A stretch of 64,000 nucleotides of DNA, from contig JACCLO010000004.1 of assembly GCA_029448655.1 (NCBI GenBank), forward strand, positions 2,852,001 through 2,916,000, in the 5' to 3' direction. Under the pieces are notes generated by a model, which was not told the origin of the DNA, ran no database searches, and saw nothing but the letters and a program-made list of their open reading frames with translations. Positions 53,488 through 64,000 of the stretch are shown in pieces. The position numbers and the translations under genes are program-made. This DNA comes from Wolfiporia cocos. Lineage: Eukaryota > Basidiomycota > Agaricomycetes > Polyporales > Phaeolaceae. Numbering within the stretch: the first letter of the stretch is position 1; every line of letters starts with the position of its first letter.

Positions 53488-55703
53488 ATGGCTGTGGCAG
53501 AGGCTATTCCAGAATACGTAGAAGAAGTGAAAGGTGTCGTTGACGTCACAGTTCGCCCAACAGAATTGCCCTTCGATGAGGAGAAGGATGTGGCGAAACT
53601 CTCCAAAATTCCTGTCCTTCTCAAGGACAAGGAATCGCCGCAGGCTCCTGCAAAGCCTGCGAGGAGGAAGCCATCAAAATGGATCCTCTGGACACTGTGG
53701 TTCAATACTTATCGGTATGTGCAATTCCTCCTGGGGGAACCTCACGCAGTTTCTAATCGGGGTCTCGATAGAAAATTATTCACCGTTACATTTACGGTTA
53801 ATATGATCATGTTCGGATTTGCCGTCTCCGGTCATTGGCATTATGCCATTAAGTATGGAGGCGCAATGGCAGTCGGCAACTTCAACGTCGCGATCCTCGT
53901 CCGCAACGAGATCTTCGGCCGGCTTCTGTACTTATTTGTCAATACATGCTTCGCCAAGGTGCGTATTGACCGTGCATTCCCACTGGCTGCGCCATATGCT
54001 GATCGCCCTGTCAGTGGACGCCCCTGAAGTGGCGTCTCATGTGTACCTCCATTCTGCAGGTACAGCTGTCGCTGGTTTCTCCATTCTGAAGTCCTCGCTC
54101 ACGTGACGATCAGCATCTTGGAGGGATCCACTCCGGGTGTGCCATCTCCGGTATCATTTGGCTCACACTAAGGGTCGTGGATGTGTTTCGCACGCATGCC
54201 ACTCAGAACAAGGCTATTATGGCGTTTGGCATTTGCACGAATGTTGCCATGGTCATTACGGCTGTGGCGGGCTTCCCCTGGGTGCGGAACACTCATCACA
54301 AGTGAGTGGATCATTCTCCGGTATAGAACGCATGACTGATAGGAGTACAGCGTGTTCGAACGGTGGCACCGTTTCATGGGCTGGACTGGCCTGCTGTGTT
54401 CATGTATGCCGCCTGTGAGAAGTGTCATGTTTAAGCACTCACCCACGTCTATATTAGGGATATTCATCCTGATGGGTGATCTGTACGACACGGAAACCAG
54501 ACAGTGGAACTTGAGTGGTATACACATTGTCAAACAGCAAGACTTCTGGTATATCATGGGCATGACAGCCTGGATTGCTTTACCTTGGATCTGCACGCGG
54601 AGAGTTGCCGTAGATATCGAGCTCGTGAGTGTTCCCCACGTCGGTTGAGAGTGGTCTACTGAACGGTCTCGTCAAGCCCTCGAGCAAAGTCGCCGTGCTT
54701 CGTTTCCAACGCGGCATGCAGCAAGGTGTCCTTGGGCGCATCAGCAGAAGCGCAGTAAAGGAGTACCACGCATTCGGCACCATCTCGTATGTACCTTATT
54801 CGGCGCTTCTGTCTTGCCACTTCTCATTAGCGTCGTAGCGAAGGTCGCCATGCCAAATATCATTACATGGTCTGCGGCGTGCAAGGCGAGTGGAGCCGAT
54901 ATGTACTATCAGGATGTGCCTGAGCTCCTCATAGGTGACTTCACTCGTAGCCTCGTGGACGACCCACCAAAGTATATGTGGACAAGGGAGGTCAAGGTGG
55001 GCACTCAAATGCTATTGTAGCTATCGGTCAACTAAGAATACCTGAAGTTCGCTGGAGTTTCAAATACATCTACTTTGTACAAACGTGGCATTCGCATCTG
55101 TACGGGTACTGGGATTGGCGCAGCTTTGTCCACTTGTATTCAGTCTCCCAACTGGTATGTCTACCTGTGTTCTTGTGATCCAGACCGCTAACGCCTAGAG
55201 TAAGGTATCTCATTTGGATAGGTGATTGTCTATCCGAGGAATTCGATGGAAGATTTGCTGATCAGTAACTGAAAACGTAGGGTCCGATCAGGAGAAAACA
55301 TTCGGTTCCACCATCAGTAGTCTAATTTCTCGTAACATTGGACCAGAGCGCTACCTTCTCTGGGATAGTAAAGTACGAGGCGGGCGGCCAGACACCAGGA
55401 AGCTCTTAGTAGATACATACCGCTCGTGGAATGCAGAAGGTTTGCCTGATTGTCTCCTGGCCAATACATTGGCACCTTACTTATTTGACCTGCTTATAGT
55501 TGTCTTCATAACGTCCAACTATACCGGTAACTCTGAGATGATGCAGGTTAGTCTAGTCTTGCCATCGCGACAGCCTGTTCGTAAACTAACGTCCCGCTAG
55601 GCATGCAAAGAGGAGGGTATACCCTGCTTCGGCACTCTATGGGACTTCGTGAGTAATGGTAGTGCCTCTATATTGATCGGCACTGACTATGTATCTACAG
55701 TGA
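53488..55703 (+). CDS. TmpL-C-terminus-like membrane flavoprotein (ferric-reductase-like membrane domain plus NAD(P)/FAD-like domain)
   Basis: MAVAEAIPEYVEEVKGVVDV starts a cytosolic segment; then SKWILWTLWFNTYR|KLFTVTFT, VNMIMFGFAVSGHWHYAIKY, VAILVRNEIFGRLLYLFVNT, CFAK|WTPLKWRLMCTSILQ, HLGGIHSGCAISGIIWLTLR, IMAFGICTNVAMVITAVAGF, PWVRNTHHNVFERWHRFMGW and DFWYIMGMTAWIALPWICTR: about six spans with paired His residues. A cytosolic half follows: FQRGMQQGVLGRISRSAVKE, DVPELLIGDFTRSLVDDPPK, TGTGIGAALSTCIQSPNWYL (GxGxGxA-like loop), IGDCLSEEFDG, NYTGNSEMMQACKEEGIPCF then GTLWDF and TGA at the splice join. This matches my memory of the C-terminal half of TmpL / NRPS-like 12 proteins, which link an adenylation domain to this module; the adenylation domain is absent here. 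Redox role inferred. Confidence 0.7.
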
Positions 55704-56080
55704 TCCTCGCGTTTAACACTGCTACGACGCTAATCCTGGAATTAAATGAATGATATTACTATGCTGATTTCGCTTTTAGCATAGCACCTAGGGTCCTTTA
55801 GTTGCTATTTCACGATGAATGTGCTCCTATGCCTGTACTTAGATTTAGACTATGATTTCCTCGATAGATTTTGTGCGGAAGGAGTTGACGGAATTCGGCG
55901 CTGTAAACCACAATCACTATCTGATTGTGATTGGCCGCCACACAATGACGCGTTATGCACGTGATTGATACGCGGTTTACCCATGACCGAGATCGCGTTT
56001 AGTCCGATCCTTTGATGCGTTCTGGGGCAACTCTTGTCCTCTGATCTACCCAGCCCTCGGACCAGGCTTACGCTTTCTAA
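55704..56080. other. Spacer with CCAAT box and short hairpin
   Basis: 377 bp. An 8-bp stem (CACAATCA / TGATTGTG, 55909-55929) lies next to ATTGG (55930-55934), a reversed CCAAT box 150 bp before the next ATG. Confidence 0.45.
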
Positions 56081-56779
56081 ATGTCTGATAACTTTGCGGT
56101 CTCAGCGACCGCTCAAGCTCATGCGGCTGATATTGAATTTATGGTCCGACGAGGCATGGCGAAAGGTTACCAGGTCATGTCGCTGCTTGCACCTCCTCTA
56201 TACGCCACATTTGCTCTCTCTCGCTACGGGCGAGCGCAATTTTCCATAAATCGACTTCTCCGTGCCACATGGGTAGGTGGATCGGCCGGTTGGTATCTAG
56301 TCTCCGTGTTGACGTTTACTGCTGACTCTCGGAATGCGCAGGAATCGTCGGAGGCGGAGCCTTTGAATACGTGAGGTCCGCATACAGCAAAGCAGATCAT
56401 GTTAGGGCACGCCGTATTCGGGCTGCATACGATGTGCGGCTCTCATTCTAGCTCGTGAGAATGCTGATAATCATTCGCGTGCTCCAGACATCCTCAATAC
56501 GAGCGGATGACCACTCGACTATCGGAGGTATCCTTTTCGCAGTCCTTACACCTGCTATACTCTGGAAGCGTGCGAGCACAGTCAATTGTGAGAGCTTTCA
56601 TTGCCACAGTCAATACTGGGTACCCTGACTGCCTGTCATATACTCCTCCAGTGATCTTCGGAGGAGCTGGCATCGGCTCGGCAGTAGGTCTTCTGGCACA
56701 TCATGGGAGAACGGTCACCGGGGATCCACCGCCGATAGTCCAACTACCAGACATTCCCACTTCTACAGTGTCAGCATGA
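56081..56779 (+). CDS. Small glycine-zipper membrane protein, function unknown
   Basis: Exons: MSDNFAVSATAQAHAADIEF then MVRRGMAKGYQVMSLLAPPL and YATFALSRYGRAQFSINRLL; spliced to IVGGGAFEYVRSAYSKADHV; then SIRADDHSTIGGILFAVLTP, and a last exon ILGGAGIGSAVGLLAHHGRT before a short Pro/Thr tail and TGA. Two or three hydrophobic, Gly-rich spans (WVGGSAGIVGGGAF and GGAGIGSAVGLL) resemble the glycine zippers of Tim17/22-type or similar mitochondrial membrane proteins, but no family signature is clear. About 160 residues; ends 68 bp from the convergent nucleotidase gene. Confidence 0.6.
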
Positions 56780-56847
56780 GAACAAATCTTAAGATGTCGC
56801 AGATGCATGACTGTATTCGGCGATGACGAAATCCACACTCCCCATTT

Positions 56848-59629
56848 TCATATTTGCGCAACCCTCCCTTCGTCCTTCAGCCTCCCGTCGAGTATGGGAT
56901 GTATAACTGCCAAATCCTCTTCATCGCTAACGCTGGCATCTGCTTCCTCGCACTTGCCCTCGTCCGGACTTGCTCCAGTTCTCATGCCCTTCCCGTCAAA
57001 ATGATCCACCTCACTCATATGTTCCCTGCCTGTCACATGTATGTGGTCGCGAAAATGTGCCCTGGACCAGCGCAGCACCGTCCTTGCCGCGGTGCGCCAT
57101 TTGCCCGCAACCGCCCCTACATGGTGGTGATGGTGATGTGCCGCGTGCGCCTTGGCACGCTCAAAGTGCTCCTGCCGTTCTTTCTCGCGTGTGACGAGGT
57201 GGTGGGTGTCCGGGTGCAGCGTGTCCATCTTCGTGTGGTCCTCGAGACGCGACATGCGATTCACATATCGGCGGCCTGTATATCTCAGTGAGTGCCTCCT
57301 TAGCGGGGGAATGCGCCGCAACACGGACCTAGCAAGTACTTGCGCACGATTTGGCTCATCATCTGCCCGCTCTCGTCATCGACTAGGTAGCGCTGTCCCT
57401 TGAGTGCCTCGAACCCGTCATGTCCCTGCGCCATGTACTCGCGCGTGACGATGCGATACTTGCGCCCGCCGCGCGTGCGCGGGATTGGTTCCCCGTCTGT
57501 GAGCTGCACTGTTGTCGCGCTGCTCGCTGCGCTGTTGGTTGACTGCAGGCTGGTCCTTGAGGAGGCCGCAGACGCCGACGGCGTCGGCGATGCGCTCGCG
57601 CTGGCGGCGGGCTCCTGGGAGAGCCATACGCCGAGCACGCGTTGCCCCGAGGGGCGTCTGGAGTCCCAGGATACCCGGAATCCAGAGATGACGGGGAACC
57701 GCCTGTAGGTATCAGGGTCTCAGCGACGATGCCAGGGATCACGACATCGGACAGACCCTTCTTGTGCAGGCCACGTCCAGAGGGACTGCTCGAGCGCAGC
57801 CCAGATTGCCTCTCCGTCCAGCTCCAGCACCACGACGGGATCCTCGAAGGGTAGGATCTCCATGATATCACCGAGAATAATGTTTCCTGCGTCGTCTTGT
57901 CAAAATCTCTGGCGGTGCATATTGCCTATAACGCACCAGGTCCGTAGACTGAGTCGCCCCGCAATGTTCCTGCGCAGATGAAGACGCCGTCGGACCCACC
58001 CTTCATGGTGGGTGCCTCATCGTAGGCGTGGCGTAATACGTCTGCGAACCAATTGGACGAGGCAGTCTGCACGCAAACCATTCAGTCTCGAAGCTGGAAG
58101 TAAGGAGAGTGCACCGACCTCTTGTGTACGGATGAGCTCAGAACGGAGATCAATCTCAACGTCAGAAATACAGACGGGCACCTTCAGCGCATCAGAAACA
58201 GATGACAGAATTGACTTCAATAGTTCCGCAAGATGTTCATTCTTCTTGGACCCTGGCTTTGTCAAGTGGTGTTTTCCTACAGTTGATCAGCCGCAGAAGG
58301 ACGTAGTAGGTTGGGACCCCAATGTATACCTCTGATTTCACTGATGACCTTCCGGCGCACGCTCCCGGGCGGTGTGTCTGCGAGCTGCAGCGTGAACTCG
58401 CTCAAATCGCGGAAATCGCATCCCGTCTTGATGAGGAGAATGTCGCCCCTGTCTTCTTCTGCGCCTAGCACCGGGTGGCCGGTATCGTAGCCCTCCCAGG
58501 ATGTCACACCGCGCGATATATAGTACAGGTGATCGTGCCCGCCGAGGATTAGATCGACACCATGGGTTGAGTGGATTGGCTCTGAATCTTGAGCAGATGG
58601 GGAGAGGGCTTTGAGAGTTTTCGCGAGGGCGATATCCTGTCAAATTAATTCTCATGGATCTGCTTCATTCAGACTAGATATCGCTTACATTTGGGACCCT
58701 AACAGACGGTGTCAGAACGATACTTGACGAAGGAAATTCGCCTCACCTCGCATGAGTCAGTGCGATGACGATGTCGCATTTGTGCTCCCCGTTGGGATCG
58801 CGAAGCCGTTTAGATAGCTCTATGCCGACCTCAGCCATGTCTCTATACTTGAAATTCTCCGGCCACGTTGACACTGTGCCAATCCACTCCCTGAAAGTAT
58901 TCACCGCCGGTGAGCATTAAGCAATAGTAGAGATTTCTGTGAACCAGCATACTTCTCTACTAAACCAATGACTCCAACGCGAACCCCTGCGCGTTCCAGT
59001 ACGTGGTACTCATGCACATGCTCCGGCACGCGAGATGTCTTTGTGTCGACAATGTTACTTAGTAGCCACGGCTTGAATGGTGATGAACATGGGTTTACGG
59101 AATAGCAGGCACTTAAGGATCATCTCACGAATGTGGTGTCCTTGATCAGCTCGGTTAGGTGGGGGTAGCCTGCAGGCCGGTAGTGTGAGCACGGTCTACA
59201 TCACGCAACAAGACTCATTTATAGTACCAAAATCAAAATCGTGGTTGCCTAAAGGCTCGATCAATCTATGCGCACGGCAGGTCAAACATTTGCGAACCTG
59301 TCAGGGAGACATCTGGTGCAATCTCATTCATGACAGGGACCTGCAAATGGGTCATCAATGCATCGATGATGATTGGCTGAATCGCTAGAGCAACCAACCA
59401 TGTGGCTACCGCGCGTAACAGAGCTCTCCACTGACGGAGAGAAAACGTCTCCTGAGAACAGCACCAGCCCATCGTGTTTACCATCGGGCCTCTCTGGCCA
59501 TTGGTCGCGCACATCGTTCAACATCGCCGACCATTGTGTCACATCGATCGTCTCTAGGGACTTGGGGGATAGCTTGAAGGGCTGGATGCGGTACACATCG
59601 TTGAAGTGCAAGATCGGGAGAGCAGTCAT
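56848..59629 (-). CDS. 5'-nucleotidase / UshA-family metallophosphoesterase
   Basis: MTALPILHFNDVYRIQPFKL carries the first metal motif (HFNDVY). Then DGLVLFSGDVFSPSVESSVT (GD motif), IIDALMTHLQVPVMNEIAPD, SLTG|NHDFDFG (GNHD motif restored by splicing), FPWLLSNIVDTKTS, GVIGLVEKEWIGTVSTWPEN, DIVIALTHARVPND and VDLILGGHDHLYYISRG (GGHDH). The C-terminal 5_nucleotid_C part has NWFADVLRHAYDEAP, GSDGVFICAGTLRGDSVYGP and LTILPFEDPVVVLELDGEAI. It then continues with an Ala/Ser-rich stretch, RGGRKYRIVTREYMAQGHDG, and an unusual tail with six consecutive His (KAHAAHHHHHHVGAVAG) and an acidic Asp/Glu-rich end. No signal peptide, so probably cytosolic. The family hydrolyses nucleotides or related phosphoesters; substrate not predictable. 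Confidence 0.87.
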
Positions 59630-60935
59630 GGCCGGTCCCGGTCAGTGCTCAAAGACGACTCTGAACTCTCCTGTGCTGCAGGTCCGCGTCCAGACTCAAA
59701 GTTGTGAAGGTCTCCGTGGTCAGCCGTGTAACCGGCCGTGTATTGCGAGGCCGCTGACTCAAATTGGCCGAACGGCCTCGATCAAATCTGACCCCGGATT
59801 GATGGCATCAATCGTGTGGACCTGGGCGCGCACTTCTATCAACTACAATCGCAACAACAATGCAAATCCGCTTCTAGCTCGACTCCCTCCGTATCAAGAA
59901 GAACACTTACAGTGTGAATATCTTACGACCTGCACAATGATGCCAGGTCCAATTCTCAATGGATGAAGAGAAGAAAAACATCAATCAGAGCTATTGATAG
60001 GCTTTTTTTTGCTCAGTCCTTCCCTTGATGAAATCCTTCCAAAACCGCAATGAACCTTCTTACTATACCTTAACAAAGCATATAATTTCACAAAGGGATA
60101 GTCGCATTGTATCAATGTACAGAGGTAGATCACTGACATCAGCCACATACCTCAGTCGGCAAACTTGAACTCAGCTTCATGGCATGGTGATGCCGGCCGG
60201 CTGTAGCGCACCAACGGCATGATGCTGTTTGATGCCGTGCGTCCGGCATTGTGACTGATGGCCTGACTGATGTTCGGAGTAAGGTTGCGCTATATACATG
60301 CTGAGGAACTGTGGTTGGCTTAATATCATCAATATCGACTTGCAGAGATTAATGAGCACACAACGATACACCATGCTCACACACCTGATTTCTTTACCTC
60401 TCAATTTGCAGCGCAGCGTCGCAACTTCGGGAGGGACAGGTTCAGCCACCGCACTACGGGATTCGAGTTCCGGTCAAACCTGTCGACCTGTCGACCGGCA
60501 GCTGATGCCGAGACGGACTTTGGATCTGCTGATGTGACCCGATGTGATCCTCTTTGCGCCTCTGGTGACCGGTGATAGGTGACTGCTTTGTGCCGACGGA
60601 ATCCGGCATCTCTCTAGAGCTTGCACTTCTCATGCAAAAATCAAAAGCCTGGATAGTCCAGTAGAAGATTCTTCATCCTGCATCCTCACCAAATCTTAAC
60701 GTCGTGGGCCCAATCGTTGCTGAGAGTAAGCAAAAATACGAAAACCAATGCAACACTAGGAGTTTGATAATACCCTGAATCCATTCTACAGCGCACCGGC
60801 TATGTAAGGGTTCGGCAATGTTCCCCGGAGGCACGCGTTTTTTCTTAGTCGCCATTGCGCGCCGCTATGGGCCGTGGACGGCATGGTGCATGACTTCCGC
60901 GCGGTATATAAGCGCGAAACCTAGTGTTCTCAGGG
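59630..60935. other. Divergent spacer nucleotidase / MFS transporter
   Basis: 1.3 kb. On the minus strand a short frame from ATG 60855 (MATKKKRVPPGNIAEPLHSR) is possible but ends within 60 codons and has no clear downstream exon. No other gene is seen. The MFS promoter occupies the right end. Confidence 0.4.
60905..60911 (+). promoter_or_regulatory. TATA box of MFS gene
   Basis: TATATAA. The usual 30-nt distance puts transcription start close to 60935, so ATG 60936 would be nearly leaderless and ATG 60972 is the better start. Confidence 0.6.
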
Positions 60936-60971
60936 ATGGGGTCAAACGGGTCTTCTTCGCGCCCTGCAACT

Positions 60972-63264
60972 ATGTCTGAGCAACTGTCCGCGTCGTACTG
61001 CTCAACTCTCAACGATACGCCCGTGACTGAGGTCACGCGGGCAGTTGAGACGGCGGCTATGGGTAGGAAGCTCGATGCCAAGACAACGACATACTGTGAT
61101 GCAGGCAGAACGAGATATATTGGTTCGGGAACGAGTGAAGACCCGTATATCGTGGACTGGGACGAAGCTGACCCCGAAAACCCGTTCAATTGGTCGAAGT
61201 CGCGGAAATGGGTATTGACAATGCAGGTAGGCATCATGTTGATACGTCGTAGATTGTGTCTGTGATTCTCATCTCGAAATTCCAGCTAGCGTCTGCTACC
61301 TGGGTGGCGTCGTTCTGTAGCAGTGCCTATAGTGGCGGCCTTGACTACACCGCCCGAGATTTGCATATTACGAGAGAGGTCGCTCTGCTAGGTATCTCCC
61401 TGTATGTTCTCGGGTTTGTAGTGGGGTGAGTGCGTTGAGCGATCCGCGCAGCAATGGTCTCATGGAAACCTAATGCGGAGTATCCACAGGCCGCTGTTTT
61501 GGGCTCCACTTAGTGAGGTACGCTTCTGGTAGCTCTTGCTCGAGCCTGTAGCTGATCTGGAGGAATGTCATTTAGATGTACGGCCGAGTGAGCATACCAC
61601 ACGCCACCGTATAGTCCATTACATTCTCATCTATCGCCCGCATATGTCAGCGAATCGTGTTCATCTGCACGTTTATAGCCTTCACCTTGCTGCATCTCGG
61701 TGGGAGCCTCTGCCACAATGCAGCGACGCTGCTTGCCACACGTATGTTGGCCGGGATGTTCAGTGTCTCATGTACGTACCGATCTGGCGTGCGACTGTTA
61801 CCTCTGAGGGTATTTGTCAGCGTTCACAAACTCCGGAGCCGCCCTGGCGGATATCTGGGTCCCTCGTGAAAGAGGTGTGGCATCCTCGCTGTATGCCAGC
61901 GCGCCATTCTTAGGACCAGGTAATCTACCTCTCGATCGTGACGTTCATGCGTTCTGAACATTGCGGTTAGTTGTCGGGCCTATTGTGGGCGGATGGGTTT
62001 CGATGTCCCGTCTAGGTTGGCGTTTCGTCTTCTGGATCATGTTCATCGCAGCAGCTATATCCACTATTGGATTCGTCCTGATCCTACCGGAGACAGTGAG
62101 TACTGCCAAGCACTCAGGAATGGCGTACGACAAGATTGATTGTGATCATATCGCAGTACGCTCCTGTTCTGCTACGCCGAAGAGCTCGAAAGCTGCGCAA
62201 GGCTGCCGAAGGCAAGATTGTGTACATCTCAAAGTTCGACGTTGGGACATCAACGAGCAAGGTGGAGAAGTTCAGGCGGAACATGGAAAGACCCTTCAGT
62301 ACGTACCTTCGTACCAAGTTTCGCAGAATTGTAATTGTGATATCATGTAGTGTTCCTCGTAATGGAGCCCATCGTACTCTTCCTAGCCATATACGTTTCG
62401 ATTGCCTATGCGATCCTCTACGGCTTCTTTGCTGCATTCCCGATCGTGTTTCAGGAGCAGCGGCACTGGTCGCCTGGGATGGGTGGGCTTGCCTTCATCG
62501 GTGTCGGTGTGGGGACGACGTTTGGGATGTCCTTGGCTCCGCTGCAGAACAGGTTCTATTGGGCCGCGATGGCGCGCAGTCCCACGGGCAGGGCTCCTCC
62601 AGAGGCGTAAGTAGATCCGTTCGGGGTTAAAGATCGTGTACTGACTTTGTTTAGGCGGCTGTACTCTCCCATGTTCGGCGGACTCTGTCTTCCTGTCGGG
62701 ATGTTCTGGTTTGCTTGGTGAGTCACTTATACAGACAAGGTCGCAGCAATCGAATCAGTGAGTGGTAGGACAAGCAATCCGCACGTATTCTGGCTCGCAC
62801 CCATCCTCGCTGGCGCGCCTTTTGGCACAGGAGTCGCGCTCGTGATGCAGGGCCTCACGCAGTACCTCATGGATGCATACCAAATATATGGCGCGAGCGC
62901 GCTGGCAGCGACGGTCGTCCTCCGCTCGATATGCGCTGCAGTGTTTCCTATAATTGTACCTGTTATGTATCAAAGACTGGGAGACGGGTGGGCACCCAGC
63001 GTGTTCGGTTTCTTGGTTGCGGCGTGCATGCCGCTACCATTTTTGCTCTACGTGAGTACTGTGTTGTCGTCGACGGACTATAGGTGATTGACGTCGGTGT
63101 GATAGAAATATGGTCCATGGATACGGAAGCACTCCAAGTGGGCTATTCAGGACACACCTACGCCTCTAAAGAGAATCTCGGCTGTTGTAGCAGAGAACGG
63201 TGTGGAAGGAGTTTCCCAAAACTTGGCGGATGGAGACGACGAGCTGGATGAGAAATCAACATGA
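60972..63264 (+). CDS. MFS transporter, DHA1 (polyamine/drug) family
   Basis: From ATG 60972, [18 protein letters not shown]...; the cytosolic head ends with [19 protein letters not shown], the ENPxNW motif of DHA1 carriers. Exons then give [84 protein letters not shown] then [29 protein letters not shown] and [20 protein letters not shown] then FWIMF (motif C and the following helix). Second half: [74 protein letters not shown] then [18 protein letters not shown]. Twelve spans with an N-terminal hydrophilic head. A proton antiporter for drugs or polyamines is likely; substrate unknown. An in-frame ATG at 60936 exists. Ten or more short introns. Confidence 0.9.
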
Positions 63265-63556
63265 GCACGATTTGATGAGGTAGCATATATCGATTCCTTG
63301 ATTATAATAATGCCGTAATGATAGACAATTGCTGAACGAAACCCCGTAATGCAATTTGTGGCGTCGTGGCAGTAAGCAATGAACGACGAGAGTTGCCATA
63401 TCGAGTAATGACACCGCAGCTGAACACGATCACGCGCGGACGGCTGACGCCAAATCGGGTCTCGCGTCGGCGCAGTTGGCACAGGTTCGCACTGTGCAGT
63501 CCCCCACCGGTACCGCTGCCGCGCAACCGCTGTATTTTAGTGCCCCGCAGCCTGGA

Positions 63557-64000
63557 ATGGCTTCCCCACACTCCTTTATATCCACCGTGTCGTCCTCGCT
63601 GCCCGACCTCTACGCGCCGCCGCCCTCGCACGACACCTCCATGCAGCAGGTCTCGATGCCAAACGTGTTCGTCATCCCGCCGGAGGAGGAGCAGGACGAG
63701 ACGCCGCCGTGGTGCGAGTTTGATGCCGCGGAGGCCGCGCAAGGGGCGCACTCGACCAAGCCTGACATCGAGGCGATCGACACCGCGCTGAACCTGCAGC
63801 AGCAGGTAGACAACCGCGCGCCTGCTTTCCATCGTGCCCTGCAGAATGACTCCCAGGACACGGTGGTGCTACCGAAGAAGGGGTCGCTTGCGCAGCTCAA
63901 GGAGAATGTCGCGTATTGGGACGAGCGCACTCTGCACCGAAGACCATACGAGGGCGACAGAGACATTGTGGAGGTGTTCAAAGTTCGTAGAGACGAGGGT
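63557..64000 (+). CDS. Unrecognised gene, 5' end uncertain, runs off the right edge
   Basis: A single open frame from 63383 to the edge; its GC-rich codons read like real protein from ATG 63557: MASPHSFISTVSSSLPDLYA, TSMQQVSMPNVFVIPPEEEQ, DETPPWCEFDAAEAAQG, DIEAIDTALNLQQQVDNRAP, KGSLAQLKENVAYWDERTLH then RRPYEGDRDIVEVFKVRR. The frame also stays open upstream (LASAQLAQVRTVQSPTGTAA), so the start could be farther left or in another exon. The residues look like a disordered head followed by helices. No family recognised. Confidence 0.5.
   Translation, partial: MASPHSFISTVSSSLPDLYAPPPSHDTSMQQVSMPNVFVIPPEEEQDETPPWCEFDAAEAAQGAHSTKPDIEAIDTALNLQQQVDNRAPAFHRALQNDSQDTVVLPKKGSLAQLKENVAYWDERTLHRRPYEGDRDIVEVFKVRRDEG

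Noticed and set aside
60673..60855. Small minus ORF MATKKKRVPPG...
   Set aside because: Lysine-rich start is attractive, but the frame is short and no exon downstream continues it convincingly.

Overview
This is a eukaryotic window from a filamentous basidiomycete, most likely an Agaricomycete and possibly a polypore. Almost every gene is cut by several short GT-AG introns of about 45-65 nt, coding DNA is GC-rich, genes are densely packed on both strands, and the content is fungal: two velvet regulators, DLD1, TRP2, Spc24, CAF-1, a TmpL-like membrane flavoprotein, and a CACTA transposon carrying a Tnp2 transposase. Species assignment is inference only.

Layout. 1-1710 (-): SLC35F6-like transporter, cut by the left edge. 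1996-4127 (+): arrestin-like adaptor. 4128-7726: 3.6 kb with no gene I can support. 7727-9424 (-): SHQ1, divergent from TRP2 (9808-11603, +) across a spacer holding a Gcn4/CPC1-type site. 11630-12654 (-): mitochondrial ribosomal protein uS2m, ending 26 nt from TRP2 and head-to-head with an Ssb-type ribosome-associated Hsp70 (12816-15078, +). 15291-16644 (-): RFC small subunit, head-to-head with CAF-1 large subunit (16888-19741, +) over a 243-bp spacer with two perfect MCB boxes. 19937-20720 (-): kinetochore SPC24. 20984-21239: a fold-back repeat. 21773-23219 and 24010-25370 (+): tandem velvet genes. 26231-28180 (-): auxin-efflux-carrier-family transporter. 28181-30345: no confident gene. 30346-30651 (+): a three-exon metallothionein whose exons are too short to stand out as ORFs.

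30806-42111 is a complete 11.3-kb CACTA (CMC/EnSpm) DNA transposon: 11-bp perfect terminal inverted repeats, a 3-bp TAC target-site duplication, subterminal repeat arrays rich in CAGAATC/GATTCTG, an apparently intact multi-exon Tnp2-type transposase, and three further intron-containing genes of unknown function. It sits in what was a spacer of under 400 bp between the metallothionein and BMT2.

Right of the transposon: BMT2 25S rRNA methyltransferase (42348-43401, +), D-lactate dehydrogenase DLD1 (44364-46896, -), TEL2 (47648-51019, +), a 2.5-kb gene-poor stretch with a perfect 48-bp tandem duplication, a TmpL-C-terminus-like membrane oxidoreductase (53488-55703, +), a small glycine-zipper membrane protein (56081-56779, +), a 5'-nucleotidase-family metallophosphoesterase (56848-59629, -), an MFS DHA1 transporter (60972-63264, +), and an unrecognised gene running off the right edge (about 63557-64000, +).

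Apart from the transposon, the content is mostly housekeeping: genome replication and chromatin (RFC, CAF-1, SPC24, TEL2), ribosome and RNP assembly (SHQ1, uS2m, Ssb, BMT2), amino-acid and lactate metabolism, and transport. Exon boundaries below were read by eye from splice sites and reading-frame continuity; no alignment or search was run.
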